The translations under genes and the position numbers were made by a program. The notes beneath the pieces were generated by a model. It saw only the letters and a list, made by a program, of their open reading frames with translations. It made no database searches and was not told where the DNA came from. A stretch of 64,000 nucleotides of DNA, taken from Vogesella sp. XCS3. GTDB taxonomy: Bacteria > Pseudomonadota > Gammaproteobacteria > Burkholderiales > Chromobacteriaceae. Shown piece by piece: positions 63,501 to 64,000 of the stretch. Numbering within the stretch: position 1 is the first letter of the stretch; the number at the start of each line of letters is the position of its first letter. The stretch is from NCBI RefSeq assembly GCF_020616155.1, contig NZ_CP085530.1, forward strand, positions 325,501 to 389,500, written 5' to 3'.

Positions 63501-64000
63501 TGTTCCTGCCGGGTAGCTTTGTTGGCGAGCTGGGCACACTGCAGCTGTCGTCCGACGGTGCATGGCAGTTTGCCCTGAGCGCTAACGTGCAGGCATTGGC
63601 CGCCGGCAGCAGCCGTCGCGAGAGCTTCACCGTGCAGACAGTGGACGGTGCCACCACCACGCTGACCGTCGAGATCATCGGCGTGAACGATGCGGCCGTG
63701 ATCAGCGGCCAGCAAAGCGGCAGCGTGGCACAGGACGGCGCGCACAGCAGCAGCGGCCAACTGCAGATCAGCGACATCGACGATGGCGAGGCGCAGTTCC
63801 AGGCCGGTAGCCAGACAGGCAGCTACGGTGCCCTGCAGCTGGACGCCAGCGGCAGCTGGACCTACACCCTGAGCAACGGCGCGGCCGTGGCCAAGGGACA
63901 GACCGTGGTGGAGCAGTTCACCGTACTGGCCAAGGATGGCACCAGCAGCACCGTGAGCATCAGCGTTACCGGCGGCAACCACGCGGCGGTAATCGGCGGC
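36548..64000 (+). CDS. Giant LEPR-XLL/DUF4347/pentapeptide/RTX/VCBS surface protein (3-prime end outside window)
   Basis: One open frame from ATG 36548 (GGAG at 36536-36539) to the window end: 9,151 codons without a stop, continuing beyond. No cleavable signal peptide is present. In order: basic N-terminus with VEPRLLLSA (45-53, LEPR-XLL motif); DUF4347 (about 98-255) with His162 (VISHGSE) and Cys205 (YGCDVA); alternating about 300-residue modules and pentapeptide blocks (about 490-3280); beta repeats (about 3340-6650, interrupted); two EF-hand loops (DTNGDGKIQ at 6329, DYNGDNLIT at 6362); an RTX-like region (about 7260-8805); and VCBS repeats (from about 8855). Calcium-binding repeats and lack of a signal peptide indicate type I secretion, with the secretion signal at the unseen C-terminus. 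The expected role is surface attachment or biofilm; function is inference. Confidence 0.93.
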   Translation, partial: MSRQPKKKPHTGRNPALWIRSLLNVPAGGRGRQVGRQPSLLVEQVEPRLLLSADGLVLPPTPQQQEHEAIVVPQDLLLGQFAGSLAGQHAALRQTVNEVVFVDPAVDNYEQLLAQVVSRPDEGRAPGQLEVVVLDSSRDGLEQMSGWLRQYQGIRAVHVISHGSEASLQLGNSVLDDMNLAERAETLLGWRNALATGADVLLYGCDVAKGSRGTAFVEALSRVTGADVAASDDLTGNPAQGADWLLEMATGQLQVKPLFALSTLDYLGVLASHPVANGLQDSNITVADGDTVDLSQVAGDLVITVGQSGLTVRYADVTRPATLNITGGAGLHLIGGQGSNRFIIEDASRVASITAGNDAQDIVELKGQAGLSKDGSGKTVVTMGANSFTVDKVEQFSGDISLGASAQSALSQAMDKWNEAAAQLVNLPQLQNKIPLLDKTLGELLGSALSATPGVLDNLGKVLGFDKAAAAIASATNLGSLASALQDEINSGVAGSPFTVSAVLAGDWSELRLSLQFDATRTLKVNPALSQDIGQKLAAAGFAIDALSELDAVLGLRGKVDIGLNLAGLSGLTGNLGGAAFLRVAPLVVGLDLAARNVNATVGLSRQVFGSGAAAVAVSNGSIDLNCRTELRFAEGFCDEQGRLPLAKLDSSVISSGFKVNATGRLNAVLPLNATLGNFNLSAYGTPTLILETDELFRVVSGEKVSVTSPSVSLDVSLSAQVQQSILDMLGGTKELGEKLPFGLFDQKIPGVDKSLAELLNEGSTSAANGIGGVFNLKDAAKTYFDGFSGGSLPSIRGLVASLSAKLSSLFSKSFDISQFNWSGKSLAGFDFAAFASLKGLSLDFLRGMNFSGADLRGARFNGLDLSGINFSGARLNGASFSLATLRGVNFSGAWLDGVSFAGLDLRGVNFAGASIGGVNFTGAAAFGVNWAGVRFPQLSLPNVTNLISDIDLGSLFGANSGWKQLKWGLDLSALKLDWSRFDLSGIDFSGVNLSGFKLAGANLRGVTFDGANLSGVDLSGAFGWQVKWGSVLTDALTKLDNLISDINLSFSGIGSFKLWQTTTDFTGFNFSGWDLSGLNFSGKNFSNALFRGVNFGGASLGGATFTINTDFSWADWRGIDLSGISSLLGKFRGVNFSGLNFSGISFDSLVLDLSGARFTGASNLAGLFSGLSASIKRLFTGADFSGVDLSGLSALTTFKFAGFKRVNFSGANLSGLDFSGVDLSFASLRNVSLADLKLDGALLSGVDFSGVVGAVKSAAKAFFDALTKLPSAFSKDMLNSMNQLVVQDILATGANGPSFAFSGGLSFNGNALDLRLNLQANVDRSFEAAFHFSTADLVNNSMLPVFDVSGTAMGRAVFALNFDIGARIGLLDKNVAGVVNVPLPASLDPYFRLNRLDAAASLAVADLTASISLANLGNASLVNGQFSLAVGGRMSLNGPSGEGLLRWSELAALKAANPGDWWKKLVTLTPSTKLDASFGVSVDLSNANLSALIGTPFIKLNTDQLFRISDEGLVVYQSPSVSVDVNLSAEQKTQLLNVLDKLKAAGEGAFNPDFLSVKLPGIGKSLSDLFGNKSADPGSTFFNRLLNLSDAANTYFAKTNLAATPPAQAQTATLLGLVNALNAALSEKVAIDFDASESDWSGKNLAHVNFAGLNLRGFNFNGADLTGADFSGADLTGATFAGANLSFAVFASRKPDGSVDRSSGKAGAARLEGVNFSGARLKGVNLGGLDLRAANFELADISTTVFDKASLVGASFADSVVSLETSIANALFSGVLPAELLRATGTAIDLDPVTGAADLSSFDLSGFNFSGLDLSGIKLANAKLVAANLYGVKFGAANLTGADLSSAYLAGADLASATVTAATKLDGALFAKTDIVPATASGSALVIKQGTSLAGLNLSGYDFSGIDFNGVDLSGTRLVGAIFAGARLAGATLSDKTDFSQADLRGLAAVAANGSDPLVSLPATLKGIFAGADFSGLNLSNISFSGLNLAGANLQGATVNGADFSLANLRAANLLLVSGTPASAKGALNDSNTRWFVGASKWAGVQKAAEATSSAHLYDGPLFDFRGTLDTSGTEIRIALNFQINLNRQVAMGFALGSSDLPEAARKLLPQFALSGTALADIKAAADIDLGVVLGSVTKGSGAANITLPSADKVQTYINVNRLQAEAELQLQNLQALLNVAGLLDVGIEQADISLKAAVKAVLDDPDNRDGKGRVYLSEIAAAQGGLAGLIHSDSIASLSGAITLNAKGQGFNLNDFGLPVINLEAPVLFKPDATTGKLVLQRPDASLDVRLTETLRDKLLEVLDKVDSTANQNVLGVGLLNNKVPGLGQSINELLGFDTDSGDAVDIKVFALKTAAQTFFDQYTFSDTAVQGKTTGWPTLREATQYLKKELAKKFGLPLDANRRDWSGEDLANHDFTKQGSLRGYNFSGANLSGANFSGLNLDGVNFSGANLQGAIFDAKTSLRGASFDGADLTGITWTTVDLRSVNFANANLSAANLEGKDLSGADLSGALLETANLKKTNLRNASLARADLSGARLENALAIGASFAWASYDNNTFLDGMVVDRTVKAVFGTKLSEKVIYLGAGNVTLDGQGYNWKGWDLSFIDFSVFKNLTIKDFDWSGVNLRGVNFTGITFAGSINLKGVFAVDVVWPSVDFSGIFKFTGGKGFFFNSTGSGLTLPSWLIDMPEVDLSLDFDFKLNGLLSLKGWDLSGLDFSGLKLNLSDIDLSFANLANLKFGELVLNINTNWAGSIWSGLSFKTDKWPSLTGIFRDVDFSGFNFSGFTLPSSWGFFKIGDLPDFSGARFAGALNVGEFLLGLKVKLQKLEFDLGLKLPQINFSFADFSGLDLSGLRTLFDDISWPAGVTKPGNANDWLGKLFQGFKLPSVNLSGLKLPDIVFDFSKLDLSFANLKGISFATPSFKGFNFDGANLRGIDLSGLLDWVLSASKAMFNKADAWVGAVAGKLATLDMDAVVLDEVFAGDVSGPEFAVLPMFDTTGNEITLGLGVKINLDRSLEKQFELVKLGLPNDALSKLANFSGSGTAIGRLVLHADMEAGLAVGTKSGNNALNLPVPTNADMYFRVNRFDAGAALNVYALQANVSLLGDLAGVSLKDSDFAVKAAAKVVVTDPDNSDGKGRITLKDLAALSGQGKTIGSLFAVTPAASLEGNFTFDAKLANVEMGMFGNPTLAIRSEIVQGKLTPQFFFDVSIDDTRVKENLTNIFGQAANIGSSLDGMGFMSGNLPLVGKSLGGIMQSEDGRKLGDVLSFRRVEGDQRISVLDDYYKKDGPHTYSGLIRQMKDYLAATGDYSGLQSLFPNQYGETQAGPFTIGGGLELQGSNELQIVDLGGASGGSFRLALAHGGETYTTGAILYNASADSVKDALLRASSGSGELAGLKVDVVQLDGRYQVTFAGSLAAINVAALTVSDNQLVKNGNPVNAAVRTQREGGSKELRLDLKLDLSKTTSLPFNLGAGLDNLGLKLKGSGDLDLTAEVKLDLSFGFNFTSLNDAANIGDNLFMQANQISAKASANMQNFNAGVSLGILDGQVDNGTMKFEANASAGLTPEAGNDSRNGERVAFNKLSKLGEQINAKADVYAVADLPIKANLFGGDLTKLTGGANPKVVVEWGTEDTPLDLADIKTATPIIRKENFTNLASLSNMTPAQMVQLLANVGDFLNQFRDSDLFDIKVPFSGADLGDVFDFGYGWTKVLNERLQGITAMDLTATKAISPVLADDVAFDLVLKRPGDAVSSKYTVTVKAAETVGFKSINELAELINSKVAEVMNGALKLNNSLPVWVTEGQSNSSTQGSQQSAAGDAAKVTQLQQGGQADNAVLLLDVGTASGTLTLTNVGNGTTATVTLGASDSDADIASALQTKVATVFATNAANLKVSGSRADGFRIEFTGSLAGKAFMAKERVEGLITPVSGDAKSVLFKPGLREGVVTIPAAGGVAASFTLLANKDLAALQADIRTAMATATGKNASDIAVSGDRSNGFRITFTSNAPTGLKAGMDVGGVNAMSVVFAASPAATAAVSETLSHSVGVSEVKVLAFTGYERGTFELELYGKKTGPIRYLNNAVDAQALAIQQALEGIVGKGNVEVSFPQKDPLDPTGKKANYGSAPKFKITFKGSYAQQNIPDMTVYFGGLKSGSYVPAGAVRGVELIEFKPGVNKRGEVQTVAVNPKADQTATFTLSFTHDGKTYTTGTLNSNMGSGDIRSQLLAATAGTAKLGDIKGIELGVSLAERGAWKVSFGGSLAGVELAELQVGNLNHAENPTVTLASVQEGRFRSEVQQVVLAASSGLMRVQLGDGALSATFSALATAKELQAILEAMPDIGTGNVVVTGEPQKWTISFQGRLSGRDVPELVFSPVQELALQAAASGVTSFSVKLAGSTAASKTITITGFDHEKVRVALQDALSSLEGVGAGNVSVAGQDGKWLITFTGELAGQVMAGVELTRTVDTTVEKVKAKAVSAAMIQVSAIEPQLKAGGITWGKLQFKPVNVDDFEYFAIRPSAGVSIDVVTPGTAQVAEVQRVRIVNAAVGAASQFELHFTDKTGKKVDINGLAVDITASALQDAINSEFSKAGIDGSVTVAVSVMNQPIGTRVPEGTRAFDITFAGNMAKGSQPAFTASYPTLRANPGAQMVAYTLQQGAAATASSVAKNEVQRLTISNAVGGTYGFSQRVGNEYYTLNEPFAYGAGADQQIADLKKAGLDDAAIAALVEGKSAAEALATRQAKLIELGLRKTFATGPKAIAGADVTVTAVAGLPDTFDIVYGGSLAGEDLPTLLLNSSQLKGAAQAAGDKGYAGVNLLGLDIIGQEARTQTGPKFNTLEEFAAVLQDAVNELLPKGETFNVTARFDAQAMDFLFDLRFTPAMPQQLVPLDFGFDLSPVGDFSAKGKLVLNAGIDFVTTIGLDFNRPENFTAVGGTVSKAELVGKASAGVANVGRVLFNQGAAYNATTNPAVDAKFTIDIDGERYALTLTAASQADNNSVEDLLADLNALLDGTAVKANGKLAVVGYDKLGQSARFALVDVAGKKQLQLNLYGTGLLEVSLSGQAASVTVGSETKSINAAADVLGLTGSKKIAAVSVAAPADGKLSDSIAFDLIINGADDKSSAGMTTTTKDNAITVAVNKSAFANNTSVDNLADDIQAALNAITTLGPLEGTVTASGKVISNLGEVLKVKVLTKGTGKVIVFVTQEKVISTLSFRVADTDPLVRQLGIQPGTVYKSGGVSLFLQDTLLGGKIVAGVEDFSATGKLGFVSVSMDQMKAAIDAGVNVQMKNGESGQAGDRVYVSDLLNAGSRNDSLLGSLGDISLAAGQSKALAALAVDPVSGQLPLDVGLRVTLTDPAVNGGKPIALDVTVHKAQTTDNSSLAMLASNVNAAINAALVAWAGKQVPPLATIPFAGHTFVTLGDLYKLDGSVEQQNAVLKFTAPTAAAMSVVGRSLIKDFFTPITFSDSTYGVGTQPTASLTIEGIKVDAGGLNLLPPDANPSIDISLPIVDVWKGVTSLKDAVDVRVTGADVLMGFRKLSWVQLIDGLKMVGNLLGQMNSFAFLNQNIPLIDRSVNDMLDVASALAHALDKLGSNPAQGVTELRKVLSESFGMPIYDPARPDVFGINIDYDAKTNALAITIPYVIKLADQNFSLAMDLEKLGDLIGGDTVKQLMGAVSTLADVGGSAKIGLKSSAMLNIALGVDLDSGELFVFDHNAGKLPNDYKDDTGTFAQLTLDVNGQDLNFAAGLGPLSLKISNGIASVLAHAGLYLKDEAAGSAGQGDGRHYLSSAVAVSVLQQGDSVALQWQDAAANFAITSSDAGKTIKLVPPADDVASSADETFRLKLVIGGSTYYTDSFSRSYDADAMQALLEKALFFGPQALSGSVKVTAVNPSDLSQGWKVNLSGTGFTNKTITTTAHALKEGEAALGSADTIQWVRVPSGSGGSFTLSVDIAGKTYTTGDIAWNASAADVAAALNAKLAAVKVGDLAVEVSVAAHNAGNLAQGWDVRFMGGLAGKAVAAMSANTSNLTHQGAVAVVPVVAGKDPTGVQTATVARVTVVAGSGGTFDLAFTAGGQQYVARDLAWNISATALKKKLNEAVDASYSGIEVSEDANYGGFSIRFGGSKLAGKMVTVTADTAKLKASPFGTLFNNLDVDFDGKASVLLPASVELDSELVELGQKLIPGLESTYQVGNIEVRINSLKKLTEAMIKGVSVSSALIKTAGEYDDTKIINYKLPNLDQVYSVMALKNPLIQLIRNPSIIIDGIDYALKGIQKSLDAMASLPLPLIGSQLKKGTQFVGDFRSNVIAKISDFVNSSVTTYGGMDNALRHVLFDAFTSDTNGDGKIQAASLDQWLEKGEAAGDNPFLNFLKDYNGDNLITADDIVVEFLAMGLTGVANGTRLGYTLAGTRDKQNGDKKGGDVVNTLDGHDALQEAKALQFRMHLGQSLLSRDIDLSFDMGLPGLSLEVDGGVQLDLGWDFYLGFGVNTTDGLYLVSNMAGKAGLPDGKYVAADNEVAYLAANPVISNPWSLAPGEAVKEISITFDAYLIASGGGQLDVTNSATESGFTFTKGDAGTYTLSFTDGTKTYTTAAIGRSASASQIQAALNKAVSKSYEGITVTAQIDSATKRVTGHKVVFGGDKFTGKTVTLSADATKLKDSTKPASMTAKIFFLQGKLVDDHGDSIVGPDASVDTPFTKNSEGGLFDLSSDRDIGSRTWFHGGFAIDMIDRAGSNDGRITFGEMTRGKFSDLFVSEVTGKAQANFKMDLSIEGSKVLPRLVADFHLTWGLKPAANAKGYDSLFTTSPQVWITDLGIDVGSFFSDFLGPIVGKVQQITKPLQPIIDGLQKPIPGLSELAGEDYSLLKLATVLGKGDKRIEFINTFITMVDLFNSIPVDAEGLIIPIGRVFNLAGDLTDASSRKGASLKGQTQDVNKALDTPKPTAAAPAASGGSTGGTGSTPAKTPSASGTKGFLAKLNNPNNAFKIPLLQDLSKVLDLIMGKPVDLVTYTPPSLGMGVKINVGNMVYPGVEVGMFGSLDAKINLTLGFDTSGIIKFIDSGNALDILDGFYVSDNIRGGIDYPEIEVTAKVGIYGELDAFVLSAGVKAGLKLVGALDFWDEEGPGANDGKFRAKEIINALMCNPLNVVEASLAASIFMDVYVEALGISVYDETIFEIELFKLEWTPTPCMPILASDDNGDGTWVLHMGSFDGANLIDIDATYGSDINKQAKDRINRNIEDGDEKFVIKEIGKGEIEITATLDGVEYVKTYTGVKRILGYAGKGNDIIDASGLKSIRAVLIGGAGKDQIIGGQVDDILIGGTGTTVLRGNAGNDLLIARAGSTEMIGGVGSDSYRFLENWASATVHDDGDDKSNVFDFSAVSTDLVLDTAGLNVASGSSRMSFDALTEVGLVVGGKGDDTIDMSAEDAMLHINVSNVSEAATEQKASLGQEAGAKLDSLITADEALDEGVITNTATGKANGDNKFGDRLFRFLGVENLIGGSNSDVFVFANQAAITNSIYGGPTRGVGVSGGTEKAGARNILDLSQYNSGVRINESGRAYTIPAAVKGPLADVPSESRFTSDAAKVTVRGFHTMIGGAGDDVLVGDATQNVILGMRGNDVLVGMEGNDLLVADTLKMKDSGKLVELVSGKPAWELLPSRVWTWYGTTIQNAKLGDLSGAQVLIGGLDTNDGNDVMMGSSGADRFYTGGGDDTVVGDFGRLAFEARGELKDGDASQAQSSANGGGGNDTIVGLNGNHVVLGGLGQDTITLGNGNNLVLGDLGSFTLKSDTRLTLTAQTSVGNSFDENGGADTITLGTGSNVVIAGAGADRVTINDAAASRNVVLGDSGQVVFGTAKKDAHLLQSVEAQVRETTGADDIISLQSGNAVLAGGAGADVITVSAAASTAANYRYVTGDHAIFRFDTLGGLTDLVTTDVADATGGNDKVTIASSGMSSNIGLNMVIAGMGSDTVLVSAEIDPVTGEIRRGTATSQDILLGDNGEIHRTAADASNGQRNLMLQVKSTVNDKGGNDILASGDGGKVLLGGFGADTLYARDGAQLVVGDNGELNYDSVARNGILREMQSTDPVIGGADRILLRDGIKHVIGGIGADVIDIDASGLPQSANPATVTGLDLQDNLAGSQGRFVAGDNARFSYDTRSGLTDVVTTDAITATGGDDVISLGQKDLATNLGLQVVFGGMGADQIVVRSVARSQDILFGDNGELRRKPLGYGVLSASSLATSLGGDDQIRTGKGDKLIVGGFGNDRIVAETVREGSAVERVLALGDSGRVVFDAAGGQQLQKLESTDIGFGGDDQITLGDGDITVVAGYGRDVVQVNSSENAFRTLVGDNAQLLFSGESDAARQAASLLSVLTLDQTAVTGGGDTLQIGTTGAIAGELGEAQLVGGMGEDVLSVYGASVNAVLLGDNGQIQRNSGRNQALISVGSLLPEQGAGDTLTLTHGEHVVIAGQGADKVTAGKGFGVVLGDSGNVSFGSSGKLASVSSSGIAQGGNDVLQLGVGVSAIDGDKVVVGGFGADTISVQSQRGTASLASERAVAGDNASMIFDIAGRLTSFGTLDSDPSTGGNDDITVSMTGDAIAGVMADFNIVAGGMGSDRINVLGSVLSRDVVSGDNLDYRRSGAATGYQHLFAESSQPQSGGDDSIRVGSGDKLLFGGAGNDKVESLTVAGDRNIAFGDAGSVSFAVDGSGKLVRVGTQSDSSGGDDILNIGAGTAYVFGGFGRDALTLSGGDAAMRVVAGDGAQANFDATGALQLVQSTGSDAADPLLTSDSFVLPNTGRNIVLGGTGVDTLAGSVELDAANPQHSIIPGSGLADLVRQIVSVVMLGEYGEMGVTTTGYVKPQNGSGGGVVVGDLDGKASLTEDSNTRASGRIAYPALSGGVASFDPASNTQQGRFGKLEVKVDGSWSYTLGNDSASNARVQALRDGDVRTEVFVLTTTDGSQTTITLTINGSNDQPQAQLSSLVEDGATTSSGRLQDSLAGLASVFLPGSFVGELGTLQLSSDGAWQFALSANVQALAAGSSRRESFTVQTVDGATTTLTVEIIGVNDAAVISGQQSGSVAQDGAHSSSGQLQISDIDDGEAQFQAGSQTGSYGALQLDASGSWTYTLSNGAAVAKGQTVVEQFTVLAKDGTSSTVSISVTGGNHAAVIGG
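36845..37312 (+). other. DUF4347 caspase-like domain of the giant protein
   Basis: Residues about 100-255 match the DUF4347 pattern: VVFVDPAVDNYEQL, VVVLDSSRDGLEQM, HVISHGSE, LGNSVLDD, DVLLYGCDVAKG, VAASDDLTGN and ADWLLE. His162 and Cys205 occupy the dyad positions of this caspase-like clan. The domain is common at the start of giant secreted repeat proteins and may process or retain them. Confidence 0.8.
38014..38930 (+). repeat. Module copy A (about 300 residues)
   Basis: Landmarks in order: VSAVLAGDWSELRLSLQF, FLRVAPLVVGLDLA, DEQGRLPLAKLD, LDVSLSAQVQQSILDML and KIPGVDKSLAELL, then DAAKTYFDGF. It is the most divergent of the four clear copies in its centre. Confidence 0.65.
38980..40320 (+). 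repeat. Pentapeptide-repeat block 1
   Basis: Residues about 811-1258 are dominated by five-residue units such as NFSGA, DLSGI and DLRGV, with Phe/Leu at the centre and Gly/Ala at fixed spacing. They predict right-handed beta-helix stretches, broken by short linkers near 39380-39470, 39640-39720 and 40020-40090. Confidence 0.85.
40384..41340 (+). repeat. Module copy B
   Basis: Landmarks: FAFSGGLSFNGNALDLRLNL, YFRLNRLDAAASLAV, GEGLLRWSELAALKA, VSVDVNLSAEQKTQLLNVL, KLPGIGKSLSDLFG and AANTYF. It begins about 2.37 kb after copy A. Confidence 0.75.
41440..42600 (+). repeat. Pentapeptide-repeat block 2
   Basis: Residues about 1631-2018: dense units such as FNGADLTGADFSGADLTGA and NFSGLDLSGIKLANAKL. 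A short non-repeat stretch near 41860-41940 interrupts the solenoid. Confidence 0.85.
42700..43690 (+). repeat. Module copy C
   Basis: Landmarks: FDFRGTLDTSGTEIRIALNF, YINVNRLQAEAELQL, DDPDNRDGKGRVYLSEIAA (a calcium-loop-like segment), LDVRLTETLRDKLLEVL, KVPGLGQSINELLG and AAQTFFDQY. It begins about 2.32 kb after copy B. Confidence 0.75.
43760..45390 (+). repeat. Pentapeptide-repeat block 3
   Basis: Residues about 2405-2948. The first part (to about 44210) is a regular pentapeptide solenoid; the rest is looser, with recurrent DLSGLDFSGL-type units between hydrophobic linkers rich in Trp and Phe. Confidence 0.8.
45460..46390 (+). repeat. Module copy D
   Basis: Landmarks: FAVLPMFDTTGNEITLGLGV, YFRVNRFDAGAALNV, TDPDNSDGKGRITLKDLAA, FDVSIDDTRVKENLTNIF and NLPLVGKSLGGIM. 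It begins about 2.76 kb after copy C and, unlike the others, is not followed by a pentapeptide block. Confidence 0.7.
46560..50560 (+). repeat. Array of roughly 95-residue beta repeats, first region
   Basis: Recurring pattern: a Val/Ile-rich strand, GTFxLxF, TYTTG, an ASADxVxxAL-type helix, a VxV strand, WxVxFxGxLAG. Copies can be placed near 46567, 48037, 48330, 48670, 49070, 49420, 49680 and 50120. The region 46870-48030 is a different, helical and beta-rich segment. Similar repeats are common in large exported proteins of other phyla; copies here are strongly diverged. Confidence 0.65.
54310..54960 (+). repeat. Roughly 95-residue beta repeats, second region
   Basis: Two adjacent copies. 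The first shows GGSFTLSVDIAGKTYTTGDI, WNASAADVAAALN and GWDVRFMGGLAGKAV; the second GGTFDLAFTAGGQQYVARDL and FSIRFGGSKLAGKMV. These are closest to the commonly seen consensus. Confidence 0.7.
56190..56510 (+). repeat. Roughly 95-residue beta repeat, single late copy
   Basis: One copy with GTYTLSFTDGTKTYTTAAI, SASASQIQAALNKAV and HKVVFGGDKFTGKTVTL, isolated between the EF-hand region and the later domains. Confidence 0.7.
58330..62960 (+). repeat. RTX-like calcium-binding repeat region
   Basis: Residues about 7260-8805. Canonical GGxGxDxL units occur early (GYAGKGNDIID, GGAGKDQIIGG, GGAGDDVLVGD, GMRGNDVLVGMEGNDLLV). From about 59740 on, longer units of about 50-70 residues recur, each with GGDDxI, VxGGxGxD and a LGDNGxV/I turn. 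They should fold as parallel beta-rolls in extracellular calcium. Confidence 0.88.
63110..64000 (+). repeat. VCBS repeats, cut by the window end
   Basis: About three units with the VCBS pattern: SGRIAYPALSGG then FGKLEVKVDGSWSYTL; SSGRLQDS then LGTLQLSSDGAWQFAL; SSGQLQISDIDDGEAQF then YGALQLDASGSWTYTL. They are linked by NGSNDQPQ and GVNDAAVI. Such repeats precede the C-terminus of many type I secreted adhesins. Confidence 0.88.

Noticed and set aside
53588..63982. A 3,464-codon open frame on the minus strand, and others (38896-41331, 40697-42535, 42593-43912, 44335-45798, 47447-51175, 51206-53278)
   Set aside because: They lie antisense to the giant gene. Their composition (runs of Gln, His, Val, Ala or Ser, Pro, Leu) reflects the complement of GC-rich repeat codons, and no domain or ribosome binding site supports them.

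Overview
This 64 kb window is GC-rich bacterial chromosome with tightly packed genes. It looks like a Neisseriales-type betaproteobacterium (Chromobacteriaceae or a relative). That placement is an inference from gene content: lolCD beside a small conserved ORF, a short MetN without its C-terminal regulatory domain, and a hemP-type gene. I saw no rRNA, tRNA, insertion sequence, prophage or CRISPR array.

1-16 kb is mostly housekeeping and signalling. It holds an EF-hand-like protein and an ABC1/UbiB-family kinase-like protein on the minus strand. On the plus strand follow an NlpC/P60 endopeptidase and a probable operon: small conserved ORF, lolC, lolD, MscS channel, FixJ-type regulator, nudB. 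A receiver protein is then paired with a large hybrid histidine kinase (GAF/PAS/HisKA/receiver/HPt). A SRAP protein on the minus strand, a small exported protein and an EEP-fold hydrolase close the region.

16.3-30.1 kb is an iron or siderophore locus. A PepSY-type membrane protein leads macA-macB-outer membrane factor. A second operon encodes a transglutaminase-like protein with its catalytic Cys replaced, a DUF2271 protein with a flavinylation-type motif (DGVSSAT), a DUF4198 protein, ApbE and an NADPH flavodoxin-type reductase. A catecholate-type TonB receptor and hemP follow. Fur-box-like sites precede the second operon and the receptor. The working model is uptake of a ferric siderophore, periplasmic reduction through flavinylated carriers, and export of the free siderophore by MacAB-OMF.

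30.2-33.6 kb carries a hydratase-family enzyme and metN-metI-metQ. The metNIQ leader contains an H-type pseudoknot candidate resembling the SAM-II riboswitch, followed by a terminator hairpin just before the metN ribosome binding site.

33.9-64 kb holds the most striking system. A protein fusing AMIN domains to a TolC-type channel is followed after 86 bp by one uninterrupted reading frame from 36548 to the window end (at least 9,151 codons, no stop seen). This giant begins with a LEPR-XLL-type motif and a DUF4347 caspase-like domain. It then alternates about 300-residue modules (four clear copies) with pentapeptide-repeat blocks. After that come many copies of a roughly 95-residue beta repeat, EF-hand loops, a long RTX-like region and VCBS repeats. 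It is most likely a type I secreted surface or biofilm protein, with the AMIN-TolC fusion as its probable outer membrane exit. Its C-terminal secretion signal and any ABC transporter or adaptor genes lie outside the window.
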